A stretch of 64,000 nucleotides of DNA from Dryocola sp031988645 (GCF_051307045.1 NZ_CP150452.1:1612001-1676000); one strand, 5' to 3'. Counted from the first letter of the stretch, positions 52,034 through 61,750 are shown. Notes: generated from the sequence alone by a model not told the origin. Numbers and translations are program-made.

Positions 52034-53587
52034 ATGAAACATAAACCAAAAATGATGAAAATGTGTGGGCTGGGCGTTGCAGTGATGTTGTCCCTTTATA
52101 CCACTACGGTTTGGGCCTTCACTATCGATGATGTCGCAAAACAGGCGAAAACATTAGCGGGCAAAAGCTACGAAGCACCGAAAAGCAATCTGCCTTCGCA
52201 ATTTCGCGACATGAAGTACGCGGACTATCAGCAGATCCAGTTCAACCACGACAAAGCCTACTGGAGCAATTTAAAAACCCCGTTTAAGCTCGAATTCTAC
52301 CATCAGGGGATGTATTTCGACACGCCGGTGGCCATTAACGAAGTGACGCCAACCGCCGTTCACAAGATCAAATACAGCCCGGACTACTTTAATTTCGGTG
52401 ATGTAAAACACGATAAAGACACCGTAAAAGACCTTGGTTTTGCCGGCTTTAAAGTGCTCTATCCGATCAACAGCAAAGATAAAAACGACGAAATCGTCAG
52501 CATGCTCGGAGCGAGCTACTTCCGTGTGATTGGCGCCGGCCAGGTTTATGGCCTTTCCGCGCGCGGTCTTGCTATTGATACCGCTTTGCCTTCCGGCGAA
52601 GAGTTCCCGCGTTTTCGCGAATACTGGATTGAACGACCAAAACCTAACGAGAAAACGCTGACGCTGTACGCTTTGCTGGACTCCCCTCGTGCAACGGGCG
52701 CCTATCGCTTTGTGATAACCCCGGGTCGTGACACCGTCGTCAACGTGCAGTCGAAAGTTTACCTGCGCGATAAAGTCGGCAAGCTGGGCGTAGCTCCGCT
52801 GACCAGCATGTTCCTCTTCGGGCCGAACCAGCCGTCGCCGACCACCAACTTCCGTCCTGAGCTGCATGACTCCAACGGCCTGTCTATCCATGCCGGCAAC
52901 GGCGAGTGGATCTGGCGTCCGCTGAATAACCCGAAACACCTCGCGGTAAGCTCTTTTGCTACCGAAAAGCCGCTGGGCTTTGGCCTGCTGCAGCGCGGCC
53001 GTCAGTTCTCAAGCTTTGAGGATTTAGACGATCGTTACGATCAGCGCCCAAGCGCGTGGATTTCGCCGCAGGGCGACTGGGGCAAAGGTCGCATCGAGCT
53101 GGTGGAAATCCCAACCAACGACGAAACTAACGACAACATCGTGGCCTACTGGACCCCGGATCAGCTTCCGGAGGCGGGCAAAGAGATGAACTTTAAATAC
53201 ACCATCACCTTTAGCCGCGATGAAGAGAAAATGCACGCGCCGGATAACGCGTACGTTGCGCAGACTCGCCGTTCAACGGGCGACGTGAAGCAGTCTAACC
53301 TTATTCGTCAGCCGGATGGCACCACCGCGTTTGTGCTGGATTACACCGGCGCGGCGATGAAAAAACTGCCGCAGGATACCCCGGTAACCGCGCAGACCAG
53401 CATTGGCGATAACGGCGAAATCGTTGATAGCGAAGTGCGTTACAACCCGATCACCAAAGGCTGGCGTTTGACAATGCGTGTGAAAGTCAAAGATGACAAG
53501 AAGCCGACGGAAATGCGTGCGGCCCTGGTCAATGGCGATCAGACACTGAGTGAAACCTGGAGCTACCAGTTACCTGCTAATGAATAA
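52034..53587 (+). CDS. opgG: OpgG, periplasmic glucan biosynthesis protein
   Basis: The 517-aa exported protein has a signal peptide ending in TTTVWA and the mature start FTIDDVAKQAKTLAGKSYEA. It is almost identical to E. coli OpgG, including YSPDYFNFGDVKHDKDTVKD and DSNGLSIHAGNGEWIWRPLN. It is needed for making the glucan branches. The ATG at 52034 is chosen; GTG 52022 (nearest the GGGGGA) and ATG 52052 (the E. coli start) are alternatives. It is translationally coupled to opgH. Confidence 0.94.
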   Translation: MKHKPKMMKMCGLGVAVMLSLYTTTVWAFTIDDVAKQAKTLAGKSYEAPKSNLPSQFRDMKYADYQQIQFNHDKAYWSNLKTPFKLEFYHQGMYFDTPVAINEVTPTAVHKIKYSPDYFNFGDVKHDKDTVKDLGFAGFKVLYPINSKDKNDEIVSMLGASYFRVIGAGQVYGLSARGLAIDTALPSGEEFPRFREYWIERPKPNEKTLTLYALLDSPRATGAYRFVITPGRDTVVNVQSKVYLRDKVGKLGVAPLTSMFLFGPNQPSPTTNFRPELHDSNGLSIHAGNGEWIWRPLNNPKHLAVSSFATEKPLGFGLLQRGRQFSSFEDLDDRYDQRPSAWISPQGDWGKGRIELVEIPTNDETNDNIVAYWTPDQLPEAGKEMNFKYTITFSRDEEKMHAPDNAYVAQTRRSTGDVKQSNLIRQPDGTTAFVLDYTGAAMKKLPQDTPVTAQTSIGDNGEIVDSEVRYNPITKGWRLTMRVKVKDDKKPTEMRAALVNGDQTLSETWSYQLPANE

Positions 53588-56120
53588 GTCTACCGATACC
53601 GCGCCTGACTACATTGAGGCACTTCCCCTGACGGCCGCCGAGAAGGCGGCTCTTCCGCACACCGATCTGCAAGCGGTGCACGAAGCGCTTGATACGCCGG
53701 TGCGCCACTACGATCGCGCCGACGACTCTCCTTTAGCGTCCGTAAAAGCTCGCCTTAAGGCGAGCTGGCCGGGTTCGCTGGGCGGCGCTCAGCTGATCGA
53801 AGATGAAGAAGGCCGTACGCAGCTCCAGGCGATGCCGAAAGCGACGCGCTCTTCCATGTTCCCGGATCCCTGGCGCACCAACCCTATCGGGCGCTTCTGG
53901 GACCGCCTGCGTGGGCGCGAAGTCAATCCTCGCTATCTGTCAAAAGAAGAGGCCGAGGCCGAGCAGAAATGGCGTACCGTCGGGACCATCCGCCGCTACA
54001 TTTTGCTGATCCTCACCCTTGCTCAGACCGTGGTTGCCACCTGGTATATGAAAACCATTTTGCCGTACCAGGGCTGGGCGCTGATCAATCCTGCCGATAT
54101 GGTAGGCCAGGATCTGTGGGTCTCCTTTATGCAGCTGCTGCCCTACGTGCTGCAAAGCGGCATTTTGATCCTCTTCGCCGTGCTGTTCTGCTGGGTTTCC
54201 GCCGGTTTCTGGACCGCGCTGATGGGCTTTTTGCAGCTGCTGATGGGCAAAGACAAATACAGTATTTCCGCCTCGACGGTTGGAGATGAGCCTATCAATC
54301 CGGCGCACCGCACGGCGTTGATTATGCCTATCTGCAACGAAGACGTGGATCGCGTATTTGCCGGCCTGCGGGCGACCTGGGAGTCGGTGAAAGCCACCGG
54401 CCAGCAGCAGCATTTCGACGTTTACATCCTCAGCGACAGCTACAACCCGGATATCTGCGTCGCCGAGCAAAAAGCGTGGATGGAGCTGATTAGCGAAGTG
54501 CAGGGCGAAGGGCAAATCTTCTATCGCCGCCGCCGCCGCCGCGTAAAACGCAAGAGCGGGAACATCGATGATTTCTGCCGTCGCTGGGGCAACCAGTACA
54601 GCTATATGGTGGTGCTGGATGCGGACTCGGTGATGAGCGGCGACTGCCTGACCAACCTGGTGCGCCTGATGGAAGCGAACCCGAACGCCGGGATCATCCA
54701 GTCTTCTCCGAAGGCGTCCGGGATGGACACGCTGTATGCGCGCTGCCAGCAGTTTGCGACGCGCGTTTACGGGCCGCTGTTTACGGCGGGGCTGCACTTC
54801 TGGCAGCTGGGAGAGTCCCACTACTGGGGCCATAACGCCATTATCCGCGTGAAGCCGTTCATCGAGCACTGCGCGCTGGCGCCGCTGCCGGGGGAAGGGT
54901 CGTTCGCAGGTTCCATTCTGTCCCATGACTTCGTGGAAGCGGCGCTGATGCGTCGCGCGGGCTGGGGCGTGTGGATTGCCTACGATCTGCCGGGCTCCTA
55001 TGAAGAGCTGCCGCCGAACCTGCTGGACGAGCTGAAGCGCGACCGCCGCTGGTGCCACGGCAACCTGATGAACTTCCGCCTGTTCCTGGTTAAAGGCATG
55101 CACCCGGTTCACCGTGCGGTGTTCCTGACGGGCGTCATGTCTTACCTGTCCGCGCCGCTGTGGTTTATGTTCCTGGCGTTGTCCACCGCGCTGCAGGTGG
55201 TGCATGCCCTGACCGAGCCGCAGTACTTCCTGCAGCCGCGCCAGCTGTTCCCGGTCTGGCCGCAGTGGCGTCCGGAGCTGGCGATCGCCCTGTTCGCATC
55301 GACCATGGTGCTTTTGTTCCTGCCTAAATTGCTGAGCATCATCCTTATCTGGTGCAAGGGCTCGAAGGAGTACGGCGGCTTCCTGCGCGTTACGCTTTCC
55401 CTGCTGCTTGAAGTGCTGTTCTCAGTGCTGCTGGCGCCGGTGCGTATGCTGTTCCACACGGTGTTCGTGGTCAGCGCGTTCCTCGGTTGGGAAGTGGTCT
55501 GGAACTCGCCGCAGCGCGACGACGACTCCACTCCGTGGGGCGAAGCCTTTATGCGTCACGGTTCTCAGCTGCTGCTGGGGCTGGTCTGGGCGGTGGGAAT
55601 GGCGTGGCTGGATCTGCGTTTCCTGTTCTGGCTTGCGCCAATCGTGTTCTCGCTGATCCTCTCGCCGTTTGTCTCGGTGATTTCCAGCCGCGCCACGGTG
55701 GGCCTGCGTACCAAACGCTGGAAGCTGTTCCTGATCCCGGAAGAGTATTCTCCTCCGCAGGTGCTGGTGGATACCGACAACTACCTGAAGCTCAACCGCA
55801 GCCGGACGCTGGAAGATGGTTTTATGCACGCGGTGTTTAACCCGTCGTTTAACGCTCTGGCAACGGCAATGGCAACGGCGCGTCACCGTGCAAGCCAGGT
55901 TCTTGAGATCGCCCGCGATCGTCACGTTGAGCAGGCGCTAAACGAAACGCCGGATAAGCTTAACCGCGACCGTCGCCTGGTGCTGCTTAGCGACCCGGTG
56001 ACCATGTCTCGCCTGCATTACCGCGTCTGGTCCAACCCGCAGCGTTATTCTTCGTGGGTGGATAATTACCAGACGCTGACGCTAAACCCGGCCGCCTTGC
56101 CGGTAAAGCAGGCTGGCTGA
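53580..56120 (+). CDS. opgH: OpgH, glucan glucosyltransferase
   Basis: The 846-aa inner-membrane family 2 glucosyltransferase (E. coli 847) has LIMPICNEDVDRVFAGL, VVLDADSVMSGDCLTNLV (the DxD) and RRDRRWCHGNLMNFRLF-type QxxRW region. Eight membrane segments flank the catalytic loop. It polymerises UDP-glucose into the glucan backbone and, in E. coli, its N-terminus restrains FtsZ. The ATG at 53580 overlaps the opgG end by eight bases. Confidence 0.95.
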   Translation: MNKSTDTAPDYIEALPLTAAEKAALPHTDLQAVHEALDTPVRHYDRADDSPLASVKARLKASWPGSLGGAQLIEDEEGRTQLQAMPKATRSSMFPDPWRTNPIGRFWDRLRGREVNPRYLSKEEAEAEQKWRTVGTIRRYILLILTLAQTVVATWYMKTILPYQGWALINPADMVGQDLWVSFMQLLPYVLQSGILILFAVLFCWVSAGFWTALMGFLQLLMGKDKYSISASTVGDEPINPAHRTALIMPICNEDVDRVFAGLRATWESVKATGQQQHFDVYILSDSYNPDICVAEQKAWMELISEVQGEGQIFYRRRRRRVKRKSGNIDDFCRRWGNQYSYMVVLDADSVMSGDCLTNLVRLMEANPNAGIIQSSPKASGMDTLYARCQQFATRVYGPLFTAGLHFWQLGESHYWGHNAIIRVKPFIEHCALAPLPGEGSFAGSILSHDFVEAALMRRAGWGVWIAYDLPGSYEELPPNLLDELKRDRRWCHGNLMNFRLFLVKGMHPVHRAVFLTGVMSYLSAPLWFMFLALSTALQVVHALTEPQYFLQPRQLFPVWPQWRPELAIALFASTMVLLFLPKLLSIILIWCKGSKEYGGFLRVTLSLLLEVLFSVLLAPVRMLFHTVFVVSAFLGWEVVWNSPQRDDDSTPWGEAFMRHGSQLLLGLVWAVGMAWLDLRFLFWLAPIVFSLILSPFVSVISSRATVGLRTKRWKLFLIPEEYSPPQVLVDTDNYLKLNRSRTLEDGFMHAVFNPSFNALATAMATARHRASQVLEIARDRHVEQALNETPDKLNRDRRLVLLSDPVTMSRLHYRVWSNPQRYSSWVDNYQTLTLNPAALPVKQAG

Positions 56121-56168
56121 GCTACAAAACCGGTTGGATAAGCATAGCGCCGTCCGACAAACTCTGAA

Positions 56169-56197
56169 ATGCCGACCTTCAGGTCGGCATTTTTTTG
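56169..56197 (+). terminator. Terminator after opgH
   Basis: An ATGCCGACCT/AGGTCGGCAT stem is followed by T8, 48 bp after the opgH stop. Confidence 0.9.
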
Positions 56198-56249
56198 CGC
56201 TCATCCCGGAGATCGTTATACTCAGCCGGAACAAAACAGGAGAGATGCG

Positions 56250-56480
56250 TTGTTAAGAGCGATAGTCGTCATTATGGTGGCCTGCGCGCTGAGCGGCTGC
56301 GGCAGCATTATCAGCCGTGCGGTGCCGGGACAGGGGCATGGAAATCAGTATTACCCCGGCGTGCAGTGGGACGTGCGTGATAGCGCCTGGCGTTATATCA
56401 CGGTGCTGGACCTGCCGTTCTCGCTGGTCTTCGACACCCTGCTGCTGCCCATCGATGCCAGCCACGGCCCTTACGAGTAA
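56250..56480 (+). CDS. yceK: YceK, small outer-membrane lipoprotein
   Basis: The 76-aa lipoprotein has lipobox LSGC and is nearly identical to E. coli YceK from GCGSIISR onwards (QYYPGVQWDVRDSAWRYIT). Function is unknown. I propose a TTG start at 56250: AGGAGAG lies just upstream and the resulting signal peptide (MLRAIVVIMVACALSGC) has normal length. The next ATG (56274) would leave a signal of only about nine residues, and the longer open frame upstream runs through the opgH terminator. Confidence 0.85.
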   Translation: MLRAIVVIMVACALSGCGSIISRAVPGQGHGNQYYPGVQWDVRDSAWRYITVLDLPFSLVFDTLLLPIDASHGPYE

Positions 56481-56483
56481 CCG

Positions 56484-56859
56484 TTACCGTTCATCCCATT
56501 CATCGGCTGCGGCGCGGCCTTCTTCGGTATCCAAAGGCGGCTCCAGCTGGAACTCCCCTTCATCCCATTCGTGCAGCGTGTTTTCCTCAAGCCATTCCTG
56601 ACGCAGCTCTATATCCTCATATTCACCGTCAAAGACGCTTTGTGCGGGCCTCTCCGCTCAGCACTGGTAAACATTCACCGGTTTCGCTGTCATCAGCAAA
56701 GAATTCCGCCTGCCACATGATATCGCCATCCTGCAGGATATATTTCTGGATATTGAGCTGCTGTACGTTGGCAGTCTCTTCATCCACCTCCGGGTGGTCG
56801 GCGAGGAATAATTCTCGTGCGGCATCAATGGCTTCTTCCAGCGTTGCGTACATGCTCAT
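56484..56859 (-). pseudogene. msyB: MsyB, acidic protein (one-base frameshift)
   Basis: MsyB is a very acidic cytoplasmic protein that suppresses secY and secA defects when overproduced in E. coli. The first 69 residues (MSMYATLEEAIDAARELFLA) match; the frame then shifts at 56646-56650, where the coding strand has GGCCC for an expected GGCC. Removing one base restores AQSVFDGEYEDIELRQEWLE and the ending AADEWDER, giving exactly 124 aa as in E. coli. It is convergent with yceK, three bases apart. Confidence 0.9.
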
Positions 56860-56974
56860 GAAAATCTCCTTATGGCAGAGGTCAGGGAGCGGGCGCTCCG
56901 TAGCGATTTCATGTTAATTGTTGCCGTTGTTCGCAAAGTTGCAAGTATGAGAATTTAACTGACGATAAATTAAG

Positions 56975-58204
56975 CTAGGAATCGCCGGGAATGCGGATCC
57001 TCTCCGGCCGGCTGCGCAGGCTAATCCAGGAATAAAACGCGTTGAACAAAACGACGCTTGCCGTAACGATAAAGACCGTTCGGAAGCCGTAGTTGGCTGA
57101 AACGGCGGCGCCGATTAACGGACCGGTAACGTTGCCGATATCGCGGAAGGACTGGTTATAGCTAAAAATGCGGCCGGCAATCTGATTGCTGGCGTTATAG
57201 ACCAGCAGCGTCTGCACCGCCGGCAGCAGCGCGCCGTCCGCCGCGCCCAGTAAAAAGCGCAGGACGCCAAGCTGCCACGGGTTTTGCACCAAAGACATCG
57301 GGATCAGCAGCGCTACGGAGATCGCCAGCGCGCAGATAAGAATTTTCTCCGGCCCGATGCGGTCGCCAAGTTTACCCAGCCGCGGCGCGCTGATAAGGGC
57401 CGCCACTCCCGGCACCGAGGCAATCATCCCGCTGATAAACGCAAGGTTGCTGACGCTGCCGGCAAGGTCCCGCACATACAGGGTAAGAATAGGCGCGATG
57501 GAGCCCGTGGCCACCTGGATAATCATCGTCGTGACGAACAGGCTCAGCACCAGGCGAGGATTTTTTAGCGAGGTAAGCACCTGGCGGGCGTGAAGCATGT
57601 CTTTTTTAGGCACCGGGGTGAAGGCTTCACGAATACAGAAAAAGGTCAGAATAAAGCAGGTGAACAGCACCGCAGCGGTAATGAAAAATACCGGGCGCAG
57701 GCCGTAGCTGTCCGCCAGCAGGCCGCCGATTAAGGGCCCCAGCAACGCGCCGCTTACGCCGCCGGTTGAGAGCGTCCCCAGCGCCCATCCGCTTTTGTTG
57801 CGCGGCACCTGGGTTGCGATCAGCGCGTTAGCATTGGGCACAAAGCCGCCTAACAAACCCAGCAGCGCCCGCAGGGCGAGAAACTGCCAGATAGTCTGCG
57901 CGAATCCCATCAGCACCATCACGATGGCCATCCCCAGCGCCGAGCGCAGCAGCATAATTTTGCGCCCTTTGCGATCGGCAAGGCCGCCCCAGAAAGGCGA
58001 GGCGATGGCGGAAAACAGGAAGGTGATGCTAAATACCAGCCCCGACCACATATTCAGGGCGCTATGGCCGGTCACGCCGAGCAGTTCGACATAAAGGGGC
58101 AGGAAGGGCATCACAAGACTAAAGGCTGCGCCTGTCAGAAAGCATCCCAGCCAGGCGACGGTGAGATTGCGCTTCCAGTTAATGCTGCTCTCAGGGAGAG
58201 TCAT
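56975..58204 (-). CDS. mdtG: MdtG, MFS multidrug efflux transporter
   Basis: The 409-aa major facilitator protein (E. coli 408) has 12 membrane segments and the MFS motif GGLADRKGRKIMLLRSALGM after TM2. The ending SYNQSFRDIGNVTGPLIGAA region is conserved. In E. coli it confers fosfomycin and deoxycholate resistance and belongs to the mar/sox/rob regulon. I could not confirm a mar box in the 162-bp upstream gap. Confidence 0.94.
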   Translation of the reverse strand: MTLPESSINWKRNLTVAWLGCFLTGAAFSLVMPFLPLYVELLGVTGHSALNMWSGLVFSITFLFSAIASPFWGGLADRKGRKIMLLRSALGMAIVMVLMGFAQTIWQFLALRALLGLLGGFVPNANALIATQVPRNKSGWALGTLSTGGVSGALLGPLIGGLLADSYGLRPVFFITAAVLFTCFILTFFCIREAFTPVPKKDMLHARQVLTSLKNPRLVLSLFVTTMIIQVATGSIAPILTLYVRDLAGSVSNLAFISGMIASVPGVAALISAPRLGKLGDRIGPEKILICALAISVALLIPMSLVQNPWQLGVLRFLLGAADGALLPAVQTLLVYNASNQIAGRIFSYNQSFRDIGNVTGPLIGAAVSANYGFRTVFIVTASVVLFNAFYSWISLRSRPERIRIPGDS

Positions 58205-58366
58205 AACGCTCCAGATAATCAGGAAAAACCAGCGCGGAAAAGCTGGAAAGAGAAAATATTACCCTGCTAAGTATGCGCCTGATGCGCGGAAAGAGGCAAA
58301 CCGGAAAGCTTTTTTAGCTAAAGGAAAGGGTTTCCTCCTCCTGGCGAAGGAGAAAACATAAGTAGC

Positions 58367-59290
58367 TTATTTGTAACGGGAAGGCACCCCTTCAGGGCGC
58401 GTTTTGAAACGGCGATGGAGCCACATGTACTGCTCCGGCGCCATCATGATGCACTCTTCGATGATCTTATTCATCCATATAGCCGTGCCCTCAGGCGTTT
58501 CCAGAGGCGGTGAAAACTCGGCGGGCAGGATAATCAGTTCGTATCCCCGGCCGTTGGGCTTTCTGCGCGGCACCATAGGTACAATGGCCGCGCCGGACAT
58601 GCGCGCGAGCGTATAGGTCCCGGAAGTGGTGGCGGCTTCATCTACGCCGAAGAAGGGAACAAAAACGCTCCCGCGCGGGCCATAGTCATGGTCGGGAGCG
58701 TACCAGATAATTTCCCCCTGCTTCAGGGCGCGGATCATCCCCTTCAGATCCTTACGATCGATCATGCTCTTGTTCGAACGCATGCGGCCCCAGGTTTGCA
58801 GCCAGTCGAGCAGCGCGTTGTCATTGGGACGATAGACGCCGATGCCGGGCGTGTTCATGCCGAACATGCGGGCGCCGAGCTCCAGGGTCAGGAAATGGAT
58901 GCCGATCAGCAGCACGCCGCGCTTTGCCTCCTGCACCGCGTGGATCTGATCTACGCCGCTGACGTCGCACCAGCGGCGAATACGCCAGGTTGGCCAGAAC
59001 CAGGCGATGCCGGTTTCCATCAGCCCCAGCCCCACGGACTCAAAGTTTTTAACCAGAATCGCTTCGCGTTCTTCATGGCTTTTGTGCGGAAAAGCCAGCT
59101 CGAGATTGCGGCGCGTGATCCTGGCGCGGCGTTTCATAAATCTCAGCGCTAAATGTCCAAGCCCACGTCCGAGGCGATAAATAACAGGGTAGGGCAGCAG
59201 GGTAATTAAATAGAGCAAGCCAATTCCAAACCAGGTTCCCCAATAGCGAGGATGAAGCAGTGCGCGCGAGAATTGCGGTAAGTTCGTCAT
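58367..59290 (-). CDS. lpxL: LpxL, lauroyl acyltransferase of lipid A
   Basis: The 307-aa inner-membrane enzyme (E. coli 306) adds the secondary laurate to Kdo2-lipid IVA. It has one N-terminal membrane segment, the HxxxxxE motif in GIHFLTLELGARMFG, GVYRPNDNALLDWLQTWGR and the ending HRRFKTRPEGVPSRYK. The ATG at 59290 begins the conserved MTNLPQFSRALLHPRYW; an ATG seven codons earlier is rejected. It is divergent from trhO. Confidence 0.95.
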   Translation of the reverse strand: MTNLPQFSRALLHPRYWGTWFGIGLLYLITLLPYPVIYRLGRGLGHLALRFMKRRARITRRNLELAFPHKSHEEREAILVKNFESVGLGLMETGIAWFWPTWRIRRWCDVSGVDQIHAVQEAKRGVLLIGIHFLTLELGARMFGMNTPGIGVYRPNDNALLDWLQTWGRMRSNKSMIDRKDLKGMIRALKQGEIIWYAPDHDYGPRGSVFVPFFGVDEAATTSGTYTLARMSGAAIVPMVPRRKPNGRGYELIILPAEFSPPLETPEGTAIWMNKIIEECIMMAPEQYMWLHRRFKTRPEGVPSRYK

Positions 59291-59517
59291 GTCAAACCTT
59301 AGTGACGGCAAATGCCGGATCTTCTTGATGGGCTATTGTGACATTTTTTAATGTTTAGCCAAAATTAACGGCGGCAGAATGCCTGATAATTCACCAAATG
59401 TTGTTCTTTATGCCAGTGGTTGAGGAAAATGTAGCGCAAAACCCAGGGATGTAAATTAACGTTAATTGCTTTATGATGCGGGCCACTTTTTCTTTCAACG
59501 ATTGCCGAGCGAACACC

Positions 59518-60567
59518 ATGCCAGTGTTACATAACCGCATATCGAATGAGGAACTGCGTGAGCGCATGCTGGCCGAAACCGAGCCGCGCACCACTATCTC
59601 ATTCTATAAATATTTCACTATTGATGAACCGCAGACCACCCGCGATGCGCTCTACAAGGCCTTTGTCGCGCTGGACGTATTTGGCCGCGTTTATCTGGCC
59701 CGCGAAGGGATCAATGCCCAAATCAGCGTGCCGCAAAGCCGCGTGCAGGCGTTCCGCGAAACGCTGTATGCCTTCCATCCGGCGCTGGATAACCTCCGTC
59801 TGAACGTGGCGCTGGACGACGACGGTAAGTCGTTCTGGGTGCTGCGGATGAAGGTGCGCGACCGTATCGTTGCGGACGGCATCGAGGATCCGACTTTCGA
59901 CGCCAGCGACGTGGGTGAATACCTCATGGCGGCCGAAGTGAACAGCATGCTGGACGATCCTGACGCGGTGTTTATCGATATGCGCAACCACTATGAGTAC
60001 GAAGTGGGCCATTTCCAGAACGCCATGGAAATCCCGGCGGACACCTTCCGCGAGCAGCTTCCGAAAGCCGTGGATATGCTGCAGGACGATAAAGACAAAA
60101 AAATCGTCATGTACTGTACCGGCGGCATCCGCTGCGAAAAAGCCAGCGCCTGGATGCGTCATAACGGCTTCAGGAACGTCTATCACATTGAAGGCGGGAT
60201 TATTGAATATGCCCGTCGCGCCCGCGAGCAGGGCATTCCGGTACGCTTCGTCGGCAAAAACTTCGTCTTTGACGAGCGAATGGGCGAGCGAATTTCGGAC
60301 GATGTGATTGCGCACTGTCATCAGTGCGGCGCCCCGTGCGACAGCCATACCAACTGTAAAAACGACGGCTGCCATTTGCTGTTTATTCAATGTCCTGGCT
60401 GCGCCGAAAAATTCCACGGCTGCTGCAGCGAAGTGTGCAAAGAGGAGCTTGCGCTTTCGCCGGAAGAGCAGCGTCGTCGTCGCGCCGGGCGTGAAAACGG
60501 CAATAAAATCTTTAATAAGTCTCGTGGCGCGCTCAACACCACGCTTGGGATCCCGGACCCGGAATAA
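59518..60567 (+). CDS. trhO: TrhO (YceA), tRNA uridine-34 hydroxylase
   Basis: The 349-aa rhodanese-domain protein (E. coli 350) carries out oxygen-dependent 5-hydroxylation of uridine 34 in certain tRNAs. It has the rhodanese loop YCTGGIRCEKASAW with its cysteine, and cysteine-rich C-terminal motifs (HCHQCGAPCDSHTNCKNDGC). The ATG at 59518 begins the conserved MPVLHNRISNEEL; an upstream ATG at 59473 is not supported. Confidence 0.95.
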   Translation: MPVLHNRISNEELRERMLAETEPRTTISFYKYFTIDEPQTTRDALYKAFVALDVFGRVYLAREGINAQISVPQSRVQAFRETLYAFHPALDNLRLNVALDDDGKSFWVLRMKVRDRIVADGIEDPTFDASDVGEYLMAAEVNSMLDDPDAVFIDMRNHYEYEVGHFQNAMEIPADTFREQLPKAVDMLQDDKDKKIVMYCTGGIRCEKASAWMRHNGFRNVYHIEGGIIEYARRAREQGIPVRFVGKNFVFDERMGERISDDVIAHCHQCGAPCDSHTNCKNDGCHLLFIQCPGCAEKFHGCCSEVCKEELALSPEEQRRRRAGRENGNKIFNKSRGALNTTLGIPDPE

Positions 60568-60571
60568 AAGC

Positions 60572-60602
60572 AATGTCTCCCGTTAGCGGGAGACATTTAT
60601 TT
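60572..60602 (+). terminator. Terminator between convergent trhO and yceI
   Basis: An AATGTCTCCCG/CGGGAGACATT stem with loop TTAG is followed by TATTT. It lies directly after trhO and just before the end of the convergent yceI. Confidence 0.75.
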
Positions 60603-60605
60603 CGC

Positions 60606-61178
60606 CTACTGACGAACGCCTTCGACAGAAATAATCAGATCCACTTCCTGAGACGCAGGTCCCAGATCGGTGGTGATATTAAAGTCCTTCAGACGAATTT
60701 TCCCTTCCGCTGCAAAACCTGCGCGCACGCCGCCCCAGGGATCGTCCCCCTGGCCAATCAGCTTCGCTTCGAGCGTGACCGGCTTCGTTACGCCGTTAAG
60801 CGTCAAATTGCCGGTGATATCGAGCTCGTCGCCGTCCTTTTTCACCGCGGTGGAGACAAATGTCGCCTGCGGGAATTTGGTTACGTTGAGGAATTCAGCG
60901 CTGCGTAAATGCTTATCCCGCTCGGCGTGGTTGGTGTCGACGCTGGTGGTGTTGATGGTGACGTTGACCTTATCGGCGGCAGGATTTTTCTCATCGAAGG
61001 TAAAAGTCCCGTCGAAATCACGGAAAGTCCCGTACAGCCAGCTATAGCCCAGATGCTGGATACGGAAATTGACGAAGGCGTGCTGGCCCTGCTTGTCAAT
61101 TTTGTAGTCGGCGGCAGCCGCAGAGCCGGTGGTAAACACCAGCGCGCCCAAGGCGATGCCCAGCAGGCTTTTTTTCAT
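60606..61178 (-). CDS. yceI: YceI, periplasmic lipocalin-like protein
   Basis: The 190-aa secreted protein (E. coli 191) has a signal peptide ending in SAAAA and the mature start DYKIDKQGQHAFVNFRIQHL. It is a YceI-family beta-barrel that binds isoprenoid-type lipids; it is induced by base and osmotic stress in E. coli. Three ATGs stand in a row; I chose 61178 by similarity and spacing from GGAG. It forms a unit with yceJ. Confidence 0.94.
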   Translation of the reverse strand: MKKSLLGIALGALVFTTGSAAAADYKIDKQGQHAFVNFRIQHLGYSWLYGTFRDFDGTFTFDEKNPAADKVNVTINTTSVDTNHAERDKHLRSAEFLNVTKFPQATFVSTAVKKDGDELDITGNLTLNGVTKPVTLEAKLIGQGDDPWGGVRAGFAAEGKIRLKDFNITTDLGPASQEVDLIISVEGVRQ

Positions 61179-61195
61179 CATCATTCGCTCCATAG

Positions 61196-61750
61196 TTAAC
61201 GAGAAGATTTCCCCAGCATCCGCATGAGGGTGACGTCTTTATCAATAAAGTGGTGTTTAAGCGCGGCAAGGCCATGAAGAAGCGAGAGGATAACCACCCC
61301 CCATGCCAGCCAAAGGTGCAGCGTTCCGGCAAGATCGGCCTGCGCGCCAAAATCGCTGAGCGTTGCGGGCACGTCGAACAGGCCAAACACGCTGATGGGT
61401 TTGCCGTCCGCCGTGGAAATCAGATAACCGCTGATCAAGATGGCGAAAAGCAGCAGATAAAGCAGCAGGTGCGCGGCCAGCGCGCTGATACGCGTCAGGC
61501 GCGTGTAACCCGCAAGCGAAGGAGGAGGCGGGGAGATAAAACGCCACAGCACGCGGATAACCATCACCAGCAGGAGCACCATGCCGATGCTTTTGTGCAG
61601 CTCCGGAGCTTTGTGGTACCAGCCGTCGTAATAGCCGAGGGTCACCATCCACAGGCCGAGGCCGAACATACCGTAAACGGTGAGCGCCACCAGCCAGTGA
61701 ATAAGCACCGAAAGGTGTCCGTAACGCTCGGGTGAGTTACGCCATTGCAT
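61196..61750 (-). CDS. yceJ: YceJ, cytochrome b561-type membrane protein
   Basis: The 184-aa inner-membrane protein has four hydrophobic helices and histidines suited to two b-type haems (VLIHWLVALTVYG, ELHKSIGMVLLL, LHGLAALKHHF). It belongs to the cytochrome b561 family. It lies directly upstream of yceI in the same unit, as in E. coli; superoxide:quinone-type activity is known for relatives only. Confidence 0.92.
   Translation of the reverse strand: MQWRNSPERYGHLSVLIHWLVALTVYGMFGLGLWMVTLGYYDGWYHKAPELHKSIGMVLLLVMVIRVLWRFISPPPPSLAGYTRLTRISALAAHLLLYLLLFAILISGYLISTADGKPISVFGLFDVPATLSDFGAQADLAGTLHLWLAWGVVILSLLHGLAALKHHFIDKDVTLMRMLGKSSR

Noticed and set aside
53940..55205. 421-codon frame opposite opgH
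   Set aside because: It is a shadow of the highly biased opgH codons with a histidine/arginine/glutamine-rich translation and no domain.
59599..60573. 324-codon frame opposite trhO
   Set aside because: It is an antisense shadow; trhO is conserved over its full length.
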